A DNA stretch of 64,000 nucleotides from Hyposmocoma kahamanoa (GCF_003589595.1 NW_020653750.1:2254372-2318371), one strand, 5' to 3'; positions 37,501 to 42,065 are shown, numbered from the stretch's first letter. Program-made: numbers and translations. The notes: generated from the letters alone by a model not told the origin.

Positions 37501-40382
37501 TGTATCAACAAAATACAGGCCTACCGCTAAACTGAGTTGGTTTCTGAGTTAGCTGCGCTTTGCGGGAGGAGTGACTGTTATGTAACAGTTATGTCGTGCA
37601 GTGCGTCGTAACTGTTACGTAAACTCTCACTCCGGCGCAGCTACCTCAGGAACCGACTCAGTTAAGCTGTAGGCCTGTAGGGAATTTTCACAAAAAATGT
37701 ATGAATATCGTAGTAGTAAAAGCATCATGGTATTCAATAAAATAAATATGGAACAGCTGTTTTCTTCGATTGCGGTTTCGGAGAGTTTATAATGGATATA
37801 TAGAACCCTTTGCGTGTTATGTAATTAATAAATCCCTATATAAATCTGTATGTATCTCTCAAACTCAGTTCGGCGAGCACGCGAGTCAGCTTGAAGCGAA
37901 TATAGCCAAAGTGCAAGCGAAGATGCTCGAAGAGGCGGAGCAGTCAGACGATATGGAAGAACTGCTACCGCCCCCACCATCCGATGAGAAACGTGGCCGT
38001 GGACGACCTAGGAAACATAAGCCTTCAGCATCCGGTCCAGACGGTAATCTTATTATTTCTGATTATAGCTTTACCGCCTCATAAAAACGGGTTTCCTCCC
38101 GTACCCCGCAAATCGTAAGACAGTGATTGGTCGATGGCGTTTCCACTCACGATCCTCAGAAAATAGTTCCTTGCTTTTGGCAGTCATTCACATTTATGTC
38201 ATGAATAGTACCTCCTTACAATTGAATTATTTATTAGCGATCTTACTTGTTAATTTTATTGCAGGAGGACCACCAAGGAAACGTGGTAGACCAAGGAAGG
38301 ATCAGAACAGTTTGGAAGAAGGTATACATAGTTTCTGATCTGTTATAAGAAACACCATTTTGGTACTTTCCAATGTTATTGAAAACTGTTTTTCTTTGTC
38401 CAGATCTTCAATATTCAGACTCGGGCAGTTCAGACCTTGAAGAAGTGGAAACCAAAGACGGTACTCTAGTACAACTTCCTGTTATTCCACCAGGTAAGAC
38501 GAGCTTTGAGTTAATTTTTCTTTTTTACGCGACTTCAAAATAGAATTGGTAAACATATAAGGTTTGACTTAACCCTTGTATCAAGTTGTGTTATAATCAT
38601 TGGATTATACATCAAAGCTTACTTGAGACCAAGTAAACTTTAATTTTTTTTAAAAGAAATTAGTTTTTAAAATTCTTCAAAGCCAAATTAAAACCCCTTG
38701 AGAATAGTTGTTACATAATTTTATTGAAAATATTCCAACATTCCAAAATTCTATTGTCCTTTAAGATACGATGACGCCAATGGAGACAAGTTTCGACACG
38801 TCCGAGTTCCTGATCAAACGCGAGGTGCCTGACGAGCCGCCTCCGTCTACTGACGATCTGGTCGACTTAGACCATACCACAGATTATCCATTTACTCCGG
38901 CTGTTGTTAAGGTACTCCATAACGAACGCTGGATCACTACACATTATCACTATGGGAAATATATAAAAATGCACAAAAACAGTTCTTACTTCTTAATTAA
39001 ACAGTACTTTTGTGGTATGTTATATCTTGTGTTAATGTTTTTTATATTGGTATAAAATATTCTTAGTGGCTATTTTTAGAACTAACGACACAGAATATTG
39101 GTTTAAGCTGATTGTTTAACGCCCCATTATGCGCCATAAGCGCGCTAATTGTGTGCCACTCAATATTGCATTGTCTTATTGACCGTGAGCCAGTTTTCTT
39201 TTTGTCTGTACGATGACATCCTACAATACTTATAGACCGCTCATCTGAGTTTCCCTATTGCTTCAAGGGAAATTTATTCAAGGCGGACGAAAGTATTTTC
39301 AGAAAGTAAAATGTAGTATATTTTATTATAAAATTAATCCTAATAATATCTTGTATGTAGGAGGAGCCAATGGAACAAGATATGGGCATGGACGTGCCAA
39401 TGATGGAGAGCACATCGCTAGACCCACCTCAGTTCAAGGAAGAACCGCCAGAGAATTGGCAGGTGAGTAAGCTTAATCAATTTGTGAGGTTGGTTTTACC
39501 AGGCAGTGCTGCCGCGTTAGGTATTTTATAATATAATACCATGAAATACCTAACACGCCAGCGTTGCTGGCTTAGATATCCTATGTCTTTATCATGATAT
39601 GACGTGAGCGCGATTTGTAAGCGAGACATCATTCGTTTGGAAACGCAATTTATTATATTATTATTATATTGTATTCATTTATTATTTAACCTTTATTAAT
39701 ACATGAAGTCATGAGTAATTTTATTTCTAGTTATGGTGTTTCCGAATTTATATTTATCAAGAACGTAACATGTTACGGTCTTGAGAACTTAAGGAGGAGA
39801 TCGAGAGTAGACCCCCTGATACGAATCCGACGTCGTGCGCAAGCGCCCTTACTGCCTACCATACCCACGCATACGAGTATAGAGGCATTCCACGGTTGCA
39901 ATTCCTCGTTCATGAGTTTTCAGTTCTCTTCTTAAGAAAGCAGGCGACCAATTCTGCTATGGTTAGCGATCTGAAGAGCAAATGTTACCAGCCTCTTAAA
40001 TACGATGCCACAAGGCGCGGCCTTCGATATACAATTTTACTTTTATTCTCCTGTAATTTTATCTTTTGTAATAAACATAGAAGATAAAAAGTGTTATTTC
40101 CTTTATTTATTACTGCTATGTGAAAAGAAATGGCATAAGGTCCAGACTTTCTTTACAAGACCAGTTTGCTTAGTTATTCAACTAGACATACATAGCAAAA
40201 CGTTAAAAATACCACAATATTATTATATGCTCCAATAAATTGTGCGAGTTGTTGTTAGCTGCTAATCTTTGTTAGTTTTAACAATAATCTCTTTTTTTTT
40301 AAAGCCGGACCCTGCCATTCAAGACGATCTACAAGTAACCGACAGCGAGGAGGAAGCTGATGACGGTGGATTATGGTTCTAA
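1334..40382 (+). CDS. TAF1: TAF1, transcription initiation factor TFIID subunit 1 (35 coding exons)
   Basis: Largest TFIID subunit. It scaffolds the complex in the nucleus, binds and inhibits TBP, contacts promoter DNA, TAF2 and TAF7, and reads acetylated histones. The exons sum to 5,595 nt (1,864 residues plus stop); all introns are GT-AG and phases are consistent. Domains seen: TBP-binding N-terminal segment (about 15-60); paired WEDDVIWD / WEDEVIWD motifs; conserved central core (about 540-1230) with a winged-helix part near 850; zinc knuckle C1313, C1316, H1321, C1328; bromodomain 1 (about 1420-1530, key N1503); bromodomain 2 (about 1548-1650, key N1626); AT-hooks near 1691-1698 and 1712-1719; acidic C-terminus ending GGLWF. 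Length is close to human TAF1. The start follows AATACAAT and opens a peptide matching the family N-terminus. The assembly gap falls in intron 26, and residues TYNG continue across it without loss. Introns carry many transposons but the reading frame is intact. Identity is near certain; single splice sites are predictions. Confidence 0.97.
1733..1800 (+). CDS. TAF1: TAF1 exon 2
   Basis: Acceptor TTTTCAG, donor GTAAGA. Encodes [20 protein letters not shown], an acidic stretch after the TBP-binding segment. Leaves phase 0. Confidence 0.9.
2124..2419 (+). CDS. TAF1: TAF1 exon 3 (Glu/Lys-rich linker)
   Basis: Acceptor ACATTAG, donor GTAAGT, leaves phase 2. Encodes a low-complexity Glu/Lys/Thr-rich linker ending [10 protein letters not shown]. 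The linker is poorly conserved, so the exact acceptor is less certain than the donor. Confidence 0.85.
2724..2847 (+). CDS. TAF1: TAF1 exon 4
   Basis: Acceptor TTTTTGCAG, donor GTGAGT. Encodes [19 protein letters not shown] then [11 protein letters not shown], a conserved TAF1 block. Leaves phase 0. Confidence 0.92.
3199..3380 (+). CDS. TAF1: TAF1 exon 5
   Basis: Acceptor ATTTAAG, donor GTGAGT. Encodes [20 protein letters not shown] followed by a basic run KKRRRRKR that could serve as a nuclear localisation signal. Leaves phase 2. Confidence 0.95.
3600..3777 (+). CDS. TAF1: TAF1 exon 6
   Basis: Acceptor ATATTGAG after a T-rich tract; an upstream AG at 3573-3574 would break the frame, so 3600 is preferred. 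Encodes [20 protein letters not shown] and GFDYGFKVK, a highly conserved TAF1 motif. Donor GTAAGT, phase 0. Confidence 0.93.
4066..4233 (+). CDS. TAF1: TAF1 exon 7
   Basis: Acceptor GAAACAG, donor GTACTG. Acidic region then [20 protein letters not shown]. The WEDDVIWD motif recurs in exon 9 as WEDEVIWD, as in other TAF1 proteins. Confidence 0.93.
4313..4440 (+). CDS. TAF1: TAF1 exon 8
   Basis: Acceptor GTCTTCAG, donor GTAAGT, leaves phase 2. Encodes [16 protein letters not shown] followed by a Pro-rich linker. Confidence 0.92.
5357..5389. repeat. 33-bp repeat, left copy (intron 8)
   Basis: Begins CGGGTCACTATGACCC and matches 28 of 33 bases with 6865-6897 in the same orientation. The core GGGTCA..TGACCC is itself palindromic. 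Probably subterminal sequence of the element in this intron. Confidence 0.6.
5463..6038 (+). mobile_element. SWIM-type zinc-finger transposase remnant in intron 8
   Basis: One frame runs from about 5463 to the stop at 6036, interrupted by a single TGA at 5580-5582. Upstream it reads [19 protein letters not shown]; downstream [20 protein letters not shown], then [20 protein letters not shown], then [19 protein letters not shown]. The C-x-C...C-x-H pattern (CTC, then CAH) is a SWIM zinc finger, and the layout matches the C-terminal part of transposase-like proteins that are multicopy in insects and cnidarians. The N-terminal catalytic part is absent. It is on the TAF1 sense strand but is not spliced into it. 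I could not find matching terminal repeats on both sides. Confidence 0.65.
6865..6928. mobile_element. TTAA-ending transposon terminus next to exon 9
   Basis: The right copy of the 33-bp repeat (6865-6897) is followed by CACGTCATTGGCGCCGGG and then TTAA at 6925-6928. Read on the minus strand this gives TTAA-CCCGGCGCC, the form of a piggyBac-like end (TTAA target, CCC start). The partner end was not found, so the superfamily is a guess. It ends 19 bp before TAF1 exon 9. Confidence 0.45.
6948..7198 (+). CDS. TAF1: TAF1 exon 9
   Basis: Acceptor TGATTGCAG, donor GTATGT, leaves phase 1. Encodes [29 protein letters not shown] and [20 protein letters not shown], the start of the conserved core. Confidence 0.94.
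7830..7989 (+). CDS. TAF1: TAF1 exon 10
   Basis: Acceptor CTACTTAG, donor GTAAGT, leaves phase 2. Encodes [19 protein letters not shown], a poly-Pro run, and [10 protein letters not shown], which is conserved in all TAF1. Confidence 0.94.
8069..8299. mobile_element. 231-bp TA-flanked MITE (intron 10)
   Basis: Perfect 24-bp inverted ends starting ATAAGACAAGTATGGTAACT, flanked on both sides by TA (8067-8068 and 8300-8301), as for Tc1/mariner-type elements. No coding capacity. The GC-rich interior contains CGCGCGGCGGGCGTGC. A decayed relative lacking the right end lies at 41367-41560. Confidence 0.85.
8305..8395 (+). repeat. Interspersed repeat, 'CGAAACGTTGGTTTG' family
   Basis: CGAAACGTTGGTTTGTTTG followed by an A-rich run and ACGCGATTTAGATTCGAAA. 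The same block recurs at 23075-23130, showing a dispersed element. Type unknown. Confidence 0.5.
8990..9640 (-). mobile_element. Degenerate non-LTR retrotransposon (intron 10)
   Basis: The minus strand reads [20 protein letters not shown], a stop, then [14 protein letters not shown], which is the palm with the FADD catalytic motif. Further on it gives [19 protein letters not shown]. Frames shift several times and stops interrupt, so it is dead. Jockey/CR1-like order. Antisense to TAF1. Confidence 0.75.
10219..10453 (+). CDS. TAF1: TAF1 exon 11 (conserved core)
   Basis: Acceptor TTCTCCAG, donor GTAAGT. Encodes [38 protein letters not shown] and [16 protein letters not shown], a highly conserved block at the start of the acetyltransferase region. 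Confidence 0.96.
10850..11062 (+). repeat. Repeat family A copy (intron 11)
   Basis: Contains GAAAGAATTCGTTCAGAGAA, TTTCTGCCGCCAAGCAGTAA, GACGGGCGCAGTGGCAGTGC and ATCTTTGCGATTTGAAA. These blocks recur in the same order at 53005-53320, 57531-57832 and, reversed, at 47880-48185. The 3' end is missing here. Confidence 0.7.
11257..11442 (+). CDS. TAF1: TAF1 exon 12 (conserved core)
   Basis: Acceptor TTTAACAG, donor GTGAGT, 62 whole codons. Encodes [20 protein letters not shown] and [14 protein letters not shown], conserved in TAF1. Confidence 0.96.
11600..11682 (-). repeat. Dispersed ~80-bp repeat, copy 1
   Basis: Minus strand reads TTACTTGGTACTTGGTACTT then TGCAACGGGCTGGTATCCGC and AACTCGACGACAAAGCGCC. 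The same order appears on the + strand at 28450-28520. Confidence 0.6.
12127..12990. mobile_element. 864-bp Harbinger-like non-autonomous element (intron 12)
   Basis: Inverted ends CACCCGTATTTATGAA / TTCATAAATACGGGTG, each flanked by TAA (12124-12126 and 12991-12993). A three-base TWA target duplication is the PIF/Harbinger habit. Subterminal runs such as TTAAGTGCGACTTG are repeated near both ends. No transposase frame inside. Confidence 0.75.
13098..13270 (+). CDS. TAF1: TAF1 exon 13 (conserved core)
   Basis: Acceptor TATGTCAG, donor GTAAGA, leaves phase 2. Encodes [20 protein letters not shown] and [20 protein letters not shown]. Confidence 0.96.
13365..14624 (+). mobile_element. 5'-truncated CR1/Jockey-like LINE (intron 13)
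   Basis: Two overlapping frames (13371-13883 and 13847-14173), one base out of register, encode the C-terminal reverse transcriptase region: [39 protein letters not shown], then [19 protein letters not shown]. The copy ends in AATAAACGTG and a (TATC)4 run at 14609-14624, the short tandem tail seen in some non-LTR elements. Same strand as TAF1. Dead by truncation and frameshift. Confidence 0.78.
14795..14905 (-). repeat. tRNA-derived SINE fragment (intron 13)
   Basis: The minus strand shows an A-box-like AAGCTCAGTTGGTAAGAGCA and a decayed B box GGTTCCAATCAG, followed by GAAAGGAATTC. It matches the better copy at 55180-55325. Confidence 0.5.
14954..15074 (+). CDS. TAF1: TAF1 exon 14 (conserved core)
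   Basis: Acceptor AATTTTAG, donor GTAACG. Encodes [20 protein letters not shown] and [17 protein letters not shown]. Completes the Arg split from exon 13. Confidence 0.96.
15165..15322 (+). CDS. TAF1: TAF1 exon 15 (winged-helix part)
   Basis: Only 90 bp of intron precede it. Acceptor TTTTTAAG, donor GTAAGT, leaves phase 2. Encodes [20 protein letters not shown] and [15 protein letters not shown], the winged-helix segment that contributes to promoter contact in TAF1. Confidence 0.96.
15465..16070 (-). mobile_element. Probable 3' end of a non-LTR element (intron 15)
   Basis: The minus strand has a short open frame (15780-15983) reading [20 protein letters not shown], like the C-terminal tail of Jockey-type polyproteins. 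An A-rich tail on that strand lies at 15465-15510. The match is short and the call is tentative. Confidence 0.45.
16244..16707. mobile_element. MITE with a nested family A fragment (intron 15)
   Basis: The left arm TGCAGACTTTCTGTCGGCCG (then ACAGTTCAGTCG) is inverted at about 16640-16700 (ACTGAACTATCGCCGG, AGAAAGTCTGTAG). Between the arms lies a 3' fragment of repeat family A (about 16295-16412) ending in CATAAAAAAAAAG. Confidence 0.55.
17151..17346 (+). CDS. TAF1: TAF1 exon 16 (conserved core)
   Basis: Acceptor TACTTTAG, donor GTTAGT. Encodes [40 protein letters not shown] and a downstream acidic stretch. Confidence 0.96.
17461..17597. mobile_element. 137-bp Harbinger-like MITE (intron 16)
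   Basis: Inverted ends GGGTCGTATTCCAGAACTC, with TAA on both sides (17458-17460 and 17598-17600). Interior GACTTGAG repeats can fold. Same family as 23602-23707. Confidence 0.8.
19265..19528 (+). CDS. TAF1: TAF1 exon 17 (conserved core)
   Basis: Acceptor TTTTTTAG, donor GTAAGT, 88 whole codons. Encodes [40 protein letters not shown] and [20 protein letters not shown], among the most conserved TAF1 motifs. Confidence 0.97.
19933..20066 (+). CDS. TAF1: TAF1 exon 18
   Basis: Acceptor GCATACAG, donor GTAATA, leaves phase 2. Encodes [20 protein letters not shown] and [15 protein letters not shown]. Confidence 0.96.
20346..20514 (+). CDS. TAF1: TAF1 exon 19
   Basis: Acceptor CTTTTTCAG, donor GTATAT. 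Encodes [20 protein letters not shown], an acidic Ser-rich patch, and [13 protein letters not shown]. Confidence 0.96.
21097..21208 (+). CDS. TAF1: TAF1 exon 20
   Basis: Acceptor TGTTTTAG, donor GTAAGC, leaves phase 1. Encodes [19 protein letters not shown], a charged helix matching human LSREREEQERKELQRMLL. Confidence 0.94.
21820..22019 (+). CDS. TAF1: TAF1 exon 21
   Basis: Acceptor GCCTCCAG, donor GTTTGT. Encodes [40 protein letters not shown] and [19 protein letters not shown]. Confidence 0.96.
22280..22400 (-). repeat. Decayed SINE and family A pieces (intron 21)
   Basis: Contains the GAACAAAATTCCTTCGGT block shared with the SINE at 55180-55325, followed by CAACTGTTATGGACAGGCG of repeat family A. 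A family A 3' end with an A-run follows at 22880-22972. Confidence 0.4.
22985..23190 (+). repeat. Dispersed repeat, 'CGAAACGTCGGTTTG' family (intron 21)
   Basis: CCGAAACGTCGGTTTGTTTG, an A-rich run, ACGCGATTTGGATTCGAAA, then GTGAAAACCTAAGAACTCGA. The first blocks match 8305-8395 and the last block also occurs near 47808-47828. Element type unknown. Confidence 0.5.
23232..23313 (+). CDS. TAF1: TAF1 exon 22
   Basis: Acceptor TAATAACAG, donor GTAAGT, leaves phase 1. Encodes [19 protein letters not shown], continuing the basic helix of exon 21. Confidence 0.94.
23602..23707. mobile_element. Second copy of the Harbinger-like MITE (intron 22)
   Basis: Starts GGGCCGTATTTCAAAACTCT and ends AGAGTTCTGGAATACGACTC. 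It is a shorter, more decayed copy of 17461-17597; target duplication not clear. Confidence 0.65.
24144..25695 (-). mobile_element. Tc1 transposon, nearly intact (intron 22)
   Basis: A 1,552-bp element with 29-bp matching inverted ends starting CACACATCAAAAGTGTCTAG, flanked by TA (24142-24143 and 25696-25697), the Tc1/mariner target. It holds one transposase frame on the minus strand, opposite to TAF1. The identical ends suggest fairly recent insertion. Confidence 0.93.
24412..25444 (-). pseudogene. Tc1 transposase, inactivated
   Basis: Starts at ATG 25444 ([20 protein letters not shown]), about 344 codons, the normal length for Tc1. N-terminal helix-turn-helix part: [20 protein letters not shown]. 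Catalytic triad: D in [10 protein letters not shown] in [11 protein letters not shown], and E in [12 protein letters not shown] with 34 residues between the second D and the E (DD34E). Two lesions: a frameshift near 25340, where GAGCGTCATA is repeated, and a TGA at 24997-24999 between NWEEED and RYVCFSDE, where relatives usually have Trp. Everything else is open. It mobilised this element by cut and paste; it is now probably not functional. Confidence 0.93.
25797..25927 (+). CDS. TAF1: TAF1 exon 23
   Basis: Acceptor ATTTTCAG, donor GTATAT. Encodes [20 protein letters not shown] and KLKPDLKLK; the latter matches the family just before the zinc knuckle. IKQE fits the SUMO consensus. Confidence 0.93.
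27008..27165 (+). mobile_element. Jockey-like LINE 3' fragment (intron 23)
   Basis: CGCACGAAGCGTTACGCTTC, TTCCCTGCCTGCAGACTTAT and TTCCCTGAACGCTATTAAC closely match 62130-62310, where the frame encodes RTKRYASTF...[11 protein letters not shown]. Here frames are broken. Confidence 0.7.
28450..28520 (+). repeat. Dispersed ~80-bp repeat, copy 2
   Basis: TACTTGGTACTTGGTGTAAC, GGGCTGGTGTCCGCAACTC, GACGTCAAGGCGCC. Same blocks as the inverted copy at 11600-11682. Confidence 0.6.
30240..30428 (+). CDS. TAF1: TAF1 exon 24 (zinc knuckle)
   Basis: Acceptor TTTTTTAG, donor GTAAGA, 63 whole codons. [19 protein letters not shown] carries C-x2-C-x4-H-x6-C, the TAF1 zinc knuckle, followed by a Pro/acidic linker and [15 protein letters not shown]. 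Confidence 0.97.
31597..31926. mobile_element. 330-bp hAT-like MITE (intron 24)
   Basis: Ends CAGAGATGG / CCACCTCTG follow the hAT terminal pattern. Flanking 8-mers GTTGCAAT (31589-31596) and GTTGTAAT (31927-31934) differ by one base, fitting an aged 8-bp target duplication. No transposase inside. Confidence 0.75.
32020..32259 (+). CDS. TAF1: TAF1 exon 25 (bromodomain 1, first part)
   Basis: Acceptor CTTTGCAG, donor GTACGT, 80 whole codons. Arg-rich segment, then [20 protein letters not shown] and [13 protein letters not shown], which starts bromodomain 1 (helix Z and the PF shelf). Confidence 0.96.
33068..33212 (+). CDS. TAF1: TAF1 exon 26 (bromodomain 1, second part)
   Basis: Acceptor TTTCCAG, donor GTAAGT, leaves phase 1. 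[20 protein letters not shown], then [10 protein letters not shown] with the acetyl-lysine-binding Asn (residue 1503). Confidence 0.97.
33281..33680. other. Assembly gap, 400 N
   Basis: Unsequenced bases inside intron 26. Exon 26 ends 68 bp before it and exon 27 starts 581 bp after it with matching phase and continuous family homology, so no TAF1 coding sequence appears to be lost. The round length suggests an estimated or default size. Confidence 0.95.
33684..34101. mobile_element. 418-bp foldback element with TTAA borders (intron 26)
   Basis: TTAA at 33684-33687 and 34098-34101, inverted arms TTAAGAGACCCC / GGGGTCTCTTAA extending about 100 bp through GTACAGCGTCGACACG and the GC-rich CGGCGGCGCAACGCCA. 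TTAA targets point to a piggyBac-like mobiliser. No coding capacity. It starts 3 bp after the assembly gap. Confidence 0.8.
34262..34392 (+). CDS. TAF1: TAF1 exon 27 (bromodomain 1 end, linker helix)
   Basis: Acceptor TGTTTTAG, donor GTAAAT. Encodes [20 protein letters not shown] and [17 protein letters not shown], matching the human linker before bromodomain 2. Completes the Gly split from exon 26. Confidence 0.96.
34590..34690 (+). repeat. Intron 27 paired repeat, copy 1
   Basis: GCCATCGTGGTTAAAGGATT and TGCCAATCGGCG, followed by a stretch like that at 35448-35580. Two direct copies about 0.86 kb apart in one intron. Type unknown. Confidence 0.55.
35448..35590 (+). repeat. Intron 27 paired repeat, copy 2
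   Basis: GCTATCGTGGTGAAAGGTTT and TGCCAATCGGCG align with copy 1; downstream CTTTCGTGCACATC resembles CTTTTGTGCACCAG of copy 1. Confidence 0.55.
35781..35943 (+). CDS. TAF1: TAF1 exon 28 (bromodomain 2, first part)
   Basis: Acceptor CTTCCCAG, donor GTATCG, leaves phase 1. [31 protein letters not shown] (the WPF shelf) and [19 protein letters not shown]. Confidence 0.97.
36064..36351. mobile_element. 288-bp foldback element (intron 28)
   Basis: About 85-bp inverted arms starting GATATATCGACCCCTCCCAC and continuing through GCGTTTTAAAGTTCTGAAT. The arms differ at only a few bases. No frame. Lies between the two bromodomain 2 exons. Confidence 0.8.
36904..37046 (+). CDS. TAF1: TAF1 exon 29 (bromodomain 2, second part)
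   Basis: Acceptor TTTTACAG, donor [26 protein letters not shown], then [19 protein letters not shown] with the acetyl-lysine-binding Asn (residue 1626). Confidence 0.97.
37255..37450. repeat. Imperfect tandem repeat, ~70-bp unit (intron 29)
   Basis: Three related runs: CCCATTTGTCTCCTGGCAAC, CCCATTTGTCGTCAGTGAGA and CCCATTTATCGCCAGTGGGA, each near GGG/TTTTTT stretches. Loose tandem array. Confidence 0.45.
37516..37677. mobile_element. 162-bp palindromic TA-flanked MITE (intron 29)
   Basis: CAGGCCTAC at the left and GTAGGCCTG at the right, flanked by TA (37514-37515 and 37678-37679). Arms run about 60 bp through AACTGAGT, GTAGCTGCGC and GAGTGA, meeting near GTAACAGTTA. No coding capacity. Confidence 0.75.
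37869..38043 (+). CDS. TAF1: TAF1 exon 30 (first AT-hook)
   Basis: Acceptor AAACTCAG, donor GTAATC, leaves phase 1. [20 protein letters not shown], an acidic and Pro-rich patch, then [11 protein letters not shown], a classical AT-hook for minor-groove binding to AT-rich DNA. Confidence 0.95.
38265..38321 (+). CDS. TAF1: TAF1 exon 31 (second AT-hook, frame-neutral 57 nt)
   Basis: Acceptor TATTGCAG, donor GTATAC. Enters and leaves in phase 1, 57 nt (19 codons). [17 protein letters not shown] is a second AT-hook. Skipping it keeps the frame, so it can be a cassette exon. Confidence 0.93.
38404..38493 (+). CDS. TAF1: TAF1 exon 32 (frame-neutral 90 nt)
   Basis: Acceptor TTGTCCAG, donor GTAAGA, phase 1 to phase 1. 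Encodes [20 protein letters not shown], an acidic Ser-rich segment. Confidence 0.92.
38766..38911 (+). CDS. TAF1: TAF1 exon 33
   Basis: Acceptor CTTTAAG, donor GTACTC. Encodes [20 protein letters not shown], then an acidic stretch. IKRE fits the SUMO consensus. Confidence 0.9.
39361..39462 (+). CDS. TAF1: TAF1 exon 34
   Basis: Acceptor GTATGTAG, donor GTGAGT, 34 whole codons. [20 protein letters not shown] and [13 protein letters not shown]. Poorly conserved tail, so the call rests on frame, splice sites and composition. Confidence 0.87.
40305..40382 (+). CDS. TAF1: TAF1 exon 35 (last exon, stop)
   Basis: Acceptor after a T10 tract (TTAAAG). Encodes [20 protein letters not shown] then TAA at 40380-40382. 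The acidic end is typical of TAF1 tails. Confidence 0.92.
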   Translation, partial: PDPAIQDDLQVTDSEEEADDGGLWF

Positions 40383-40510
40383 ACACATTTACGATAATGT
40401 TTTAATTTTATCACAGGAATTTATTCTTGTGAAATATATTAAGAAGGATTAGTAATAATTTGAAAGTAAGACAAGTGAATTTAAAGGTTTTTATTGTTTA
40501 TTACAAATGA

Positions 40511-40516
40511 AATAAA
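40511..40516 (+). promoter_or_regulatory. Candidate TAF1 polyadenylation signal
   Basis: AATAAA 129 bp after the stop codon. Another AATAAA lies at 40693-40698. The real cleavage site cannot be told from sequence alone. Confidence 0.5.
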
Positions 40517-41164
40517 TTTTGGTTACGATATGACATTGTTTTTTTCGTGGACATAAAAAAAAACGGTTGAAAGCCATTTATATACTAAACTGGGTTGTTG
40601 GTTATTTTCACTAAACTGAAAGGTGTCGAAGTTACGAAATCTTGTTGGTTGTTTAAAAGAGGTTGTAACTTAACCACGTGAAGAAAAAAATGAAATAAAA
40701 ATACGTCGTGTACATATATGTGTAATAAAAATATTTAAAAACTACGTATTTTTATTTAATAAATCAGATGCTATTTAAATGACGCAAACATAATGGACGC
40801 AAAAAACAATTTTTTCTCCACCTGTAAAGTTGTCATATATTTGTCAATTGATAGTACCGATTGCTACTTCACAGTCGAAATAAGTTTTAAATAAAAGTTT
40901 TGGCCTTTTTATATTGCCACAATAATTTCGGCATCCGTCTAAGTATCCAGATATCGCTTGTAATTCTATGGAAAATGCTTTAAATGTTGATATTACGAAA
41001 CAATGTAATCACAGAAAATAAATTCAGATCAATTTCAAGCTATAATGAATCTGTTTTATGCGTTCAAAGTTTCACTCAGCCTAATTGTGGCTGAATCATT
41101 TATCCCTGAAACACATTGGTGTTAGTTGTGTTGTTCGAATACGTGTGTTTATTATTATTGGTGA

Positions 41165-41290
41165 AATTACAGGCACATAAGACTTGTCAACTTATGTCTG
41201 AGTGACGGGCGCAGTGGTAGTGTCCCTCAGATCTTTGCGATTTAAGGCTCTGAGTGGCACTGCAACTGTTGGACAGGCGTGTAGCTTAGT
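41165..41290 (+). repeat. Repeat family A fragment
   Basis: TGAAATTACAGGCACATAAG, ACTTGTCAACTTATGTC, GACGGGCGCAGTGG and ATCTTTGCGATTTAAGG, in family A order. Confidence 0.6.
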
Positions 41291-41366
41291 GTTTCGCTTG
41301 TAGTTTTAGTGTTTCGTATCACGATCTTTACAGCTGCGTTTTGATTAAATCGTAATGTCATTGTAT

Positions 41367-41560
41367 AATAAGACAAATATGGTAACATCCGTATAAACGT
41401 AGCAACACGGCTAGTATGTGTCTTAGAGGATGGAAAAAAAAATAGTCTAAGGTATGTGTGCACGTCGGTCGCGCGCCATGTACAGACGAACACTTTCGTA
41501 ATATCTCGCGGACTACTCACATTGCATAGCGCCAGTCGTCACACGCGCCATTCGTTATAG
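41367..41560. mobile_element. Truncated relative of the 8069-8299 MITE
   Basis: TA-ATAAGACAAATATGGTAAC matches the left end of 8069-8299, and GCATAGCGCCAGTCGT matches its interior. The right inverted end is missing. Confidence 0.65.
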
Positions 41561-41624
41561 AATTAAAGCAGTCGTTCAGTGTTTAAAAAATAACATCAAA
41601 TAGCCATCATTATATCAACCGGAA

Positions 41625-42065
41625 GACGTCCACTGCTGAACATAGGCCTCCCCAAAGATTACCAAACTAAGCGGTCGGACGCAACGTGCATCCATTGGTT
41701 ACACGCCGTCCTTGCCAGGTCATCCGTCCATCTAGTAAGGGACCGTCCCACCGAACGCCTTCCGGTTCGTGGTCTCTATTCGAGAACCTTTCTGCCCCAA
41801 CGGCCGTCAGTTCTACGAGCTATGTGCCCTGCCCACTGCCACTGCCACTAGCTTGAGACAACTCTCATAAAACGACTTCAACTTGCTTTGGCCTATATCG
41901 GTGAATTTCGTTCTTCTACGGATCTCCTCATATTTGATTCGATCACGTAGAGAAATACCGAACATTGCTCGCTCCATGGCCCGTGAAGTGACTTTGAGCT
42001 TTTTTATGAGTTGTAAGTGACCACGTCTCAGAGCCGTGGGACATCGCTGTAGGGCTAGCACGATA
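41625..42065 (-). mobile_element. RTE-type LINE 3' fragment
   Basis: The minus-strand frame encodes LKVTSRAMERAMFGISLRDR and IKYEEIRRRTKFTDIGQ, the RTE-clade C-terminal signature. The downstream region on that strand ends in GGAGGCCTATGTTCAGCAGT, the usual RTE 3' sequence in moths and butterflies. 5'-truncated. Confidence 0.85.
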
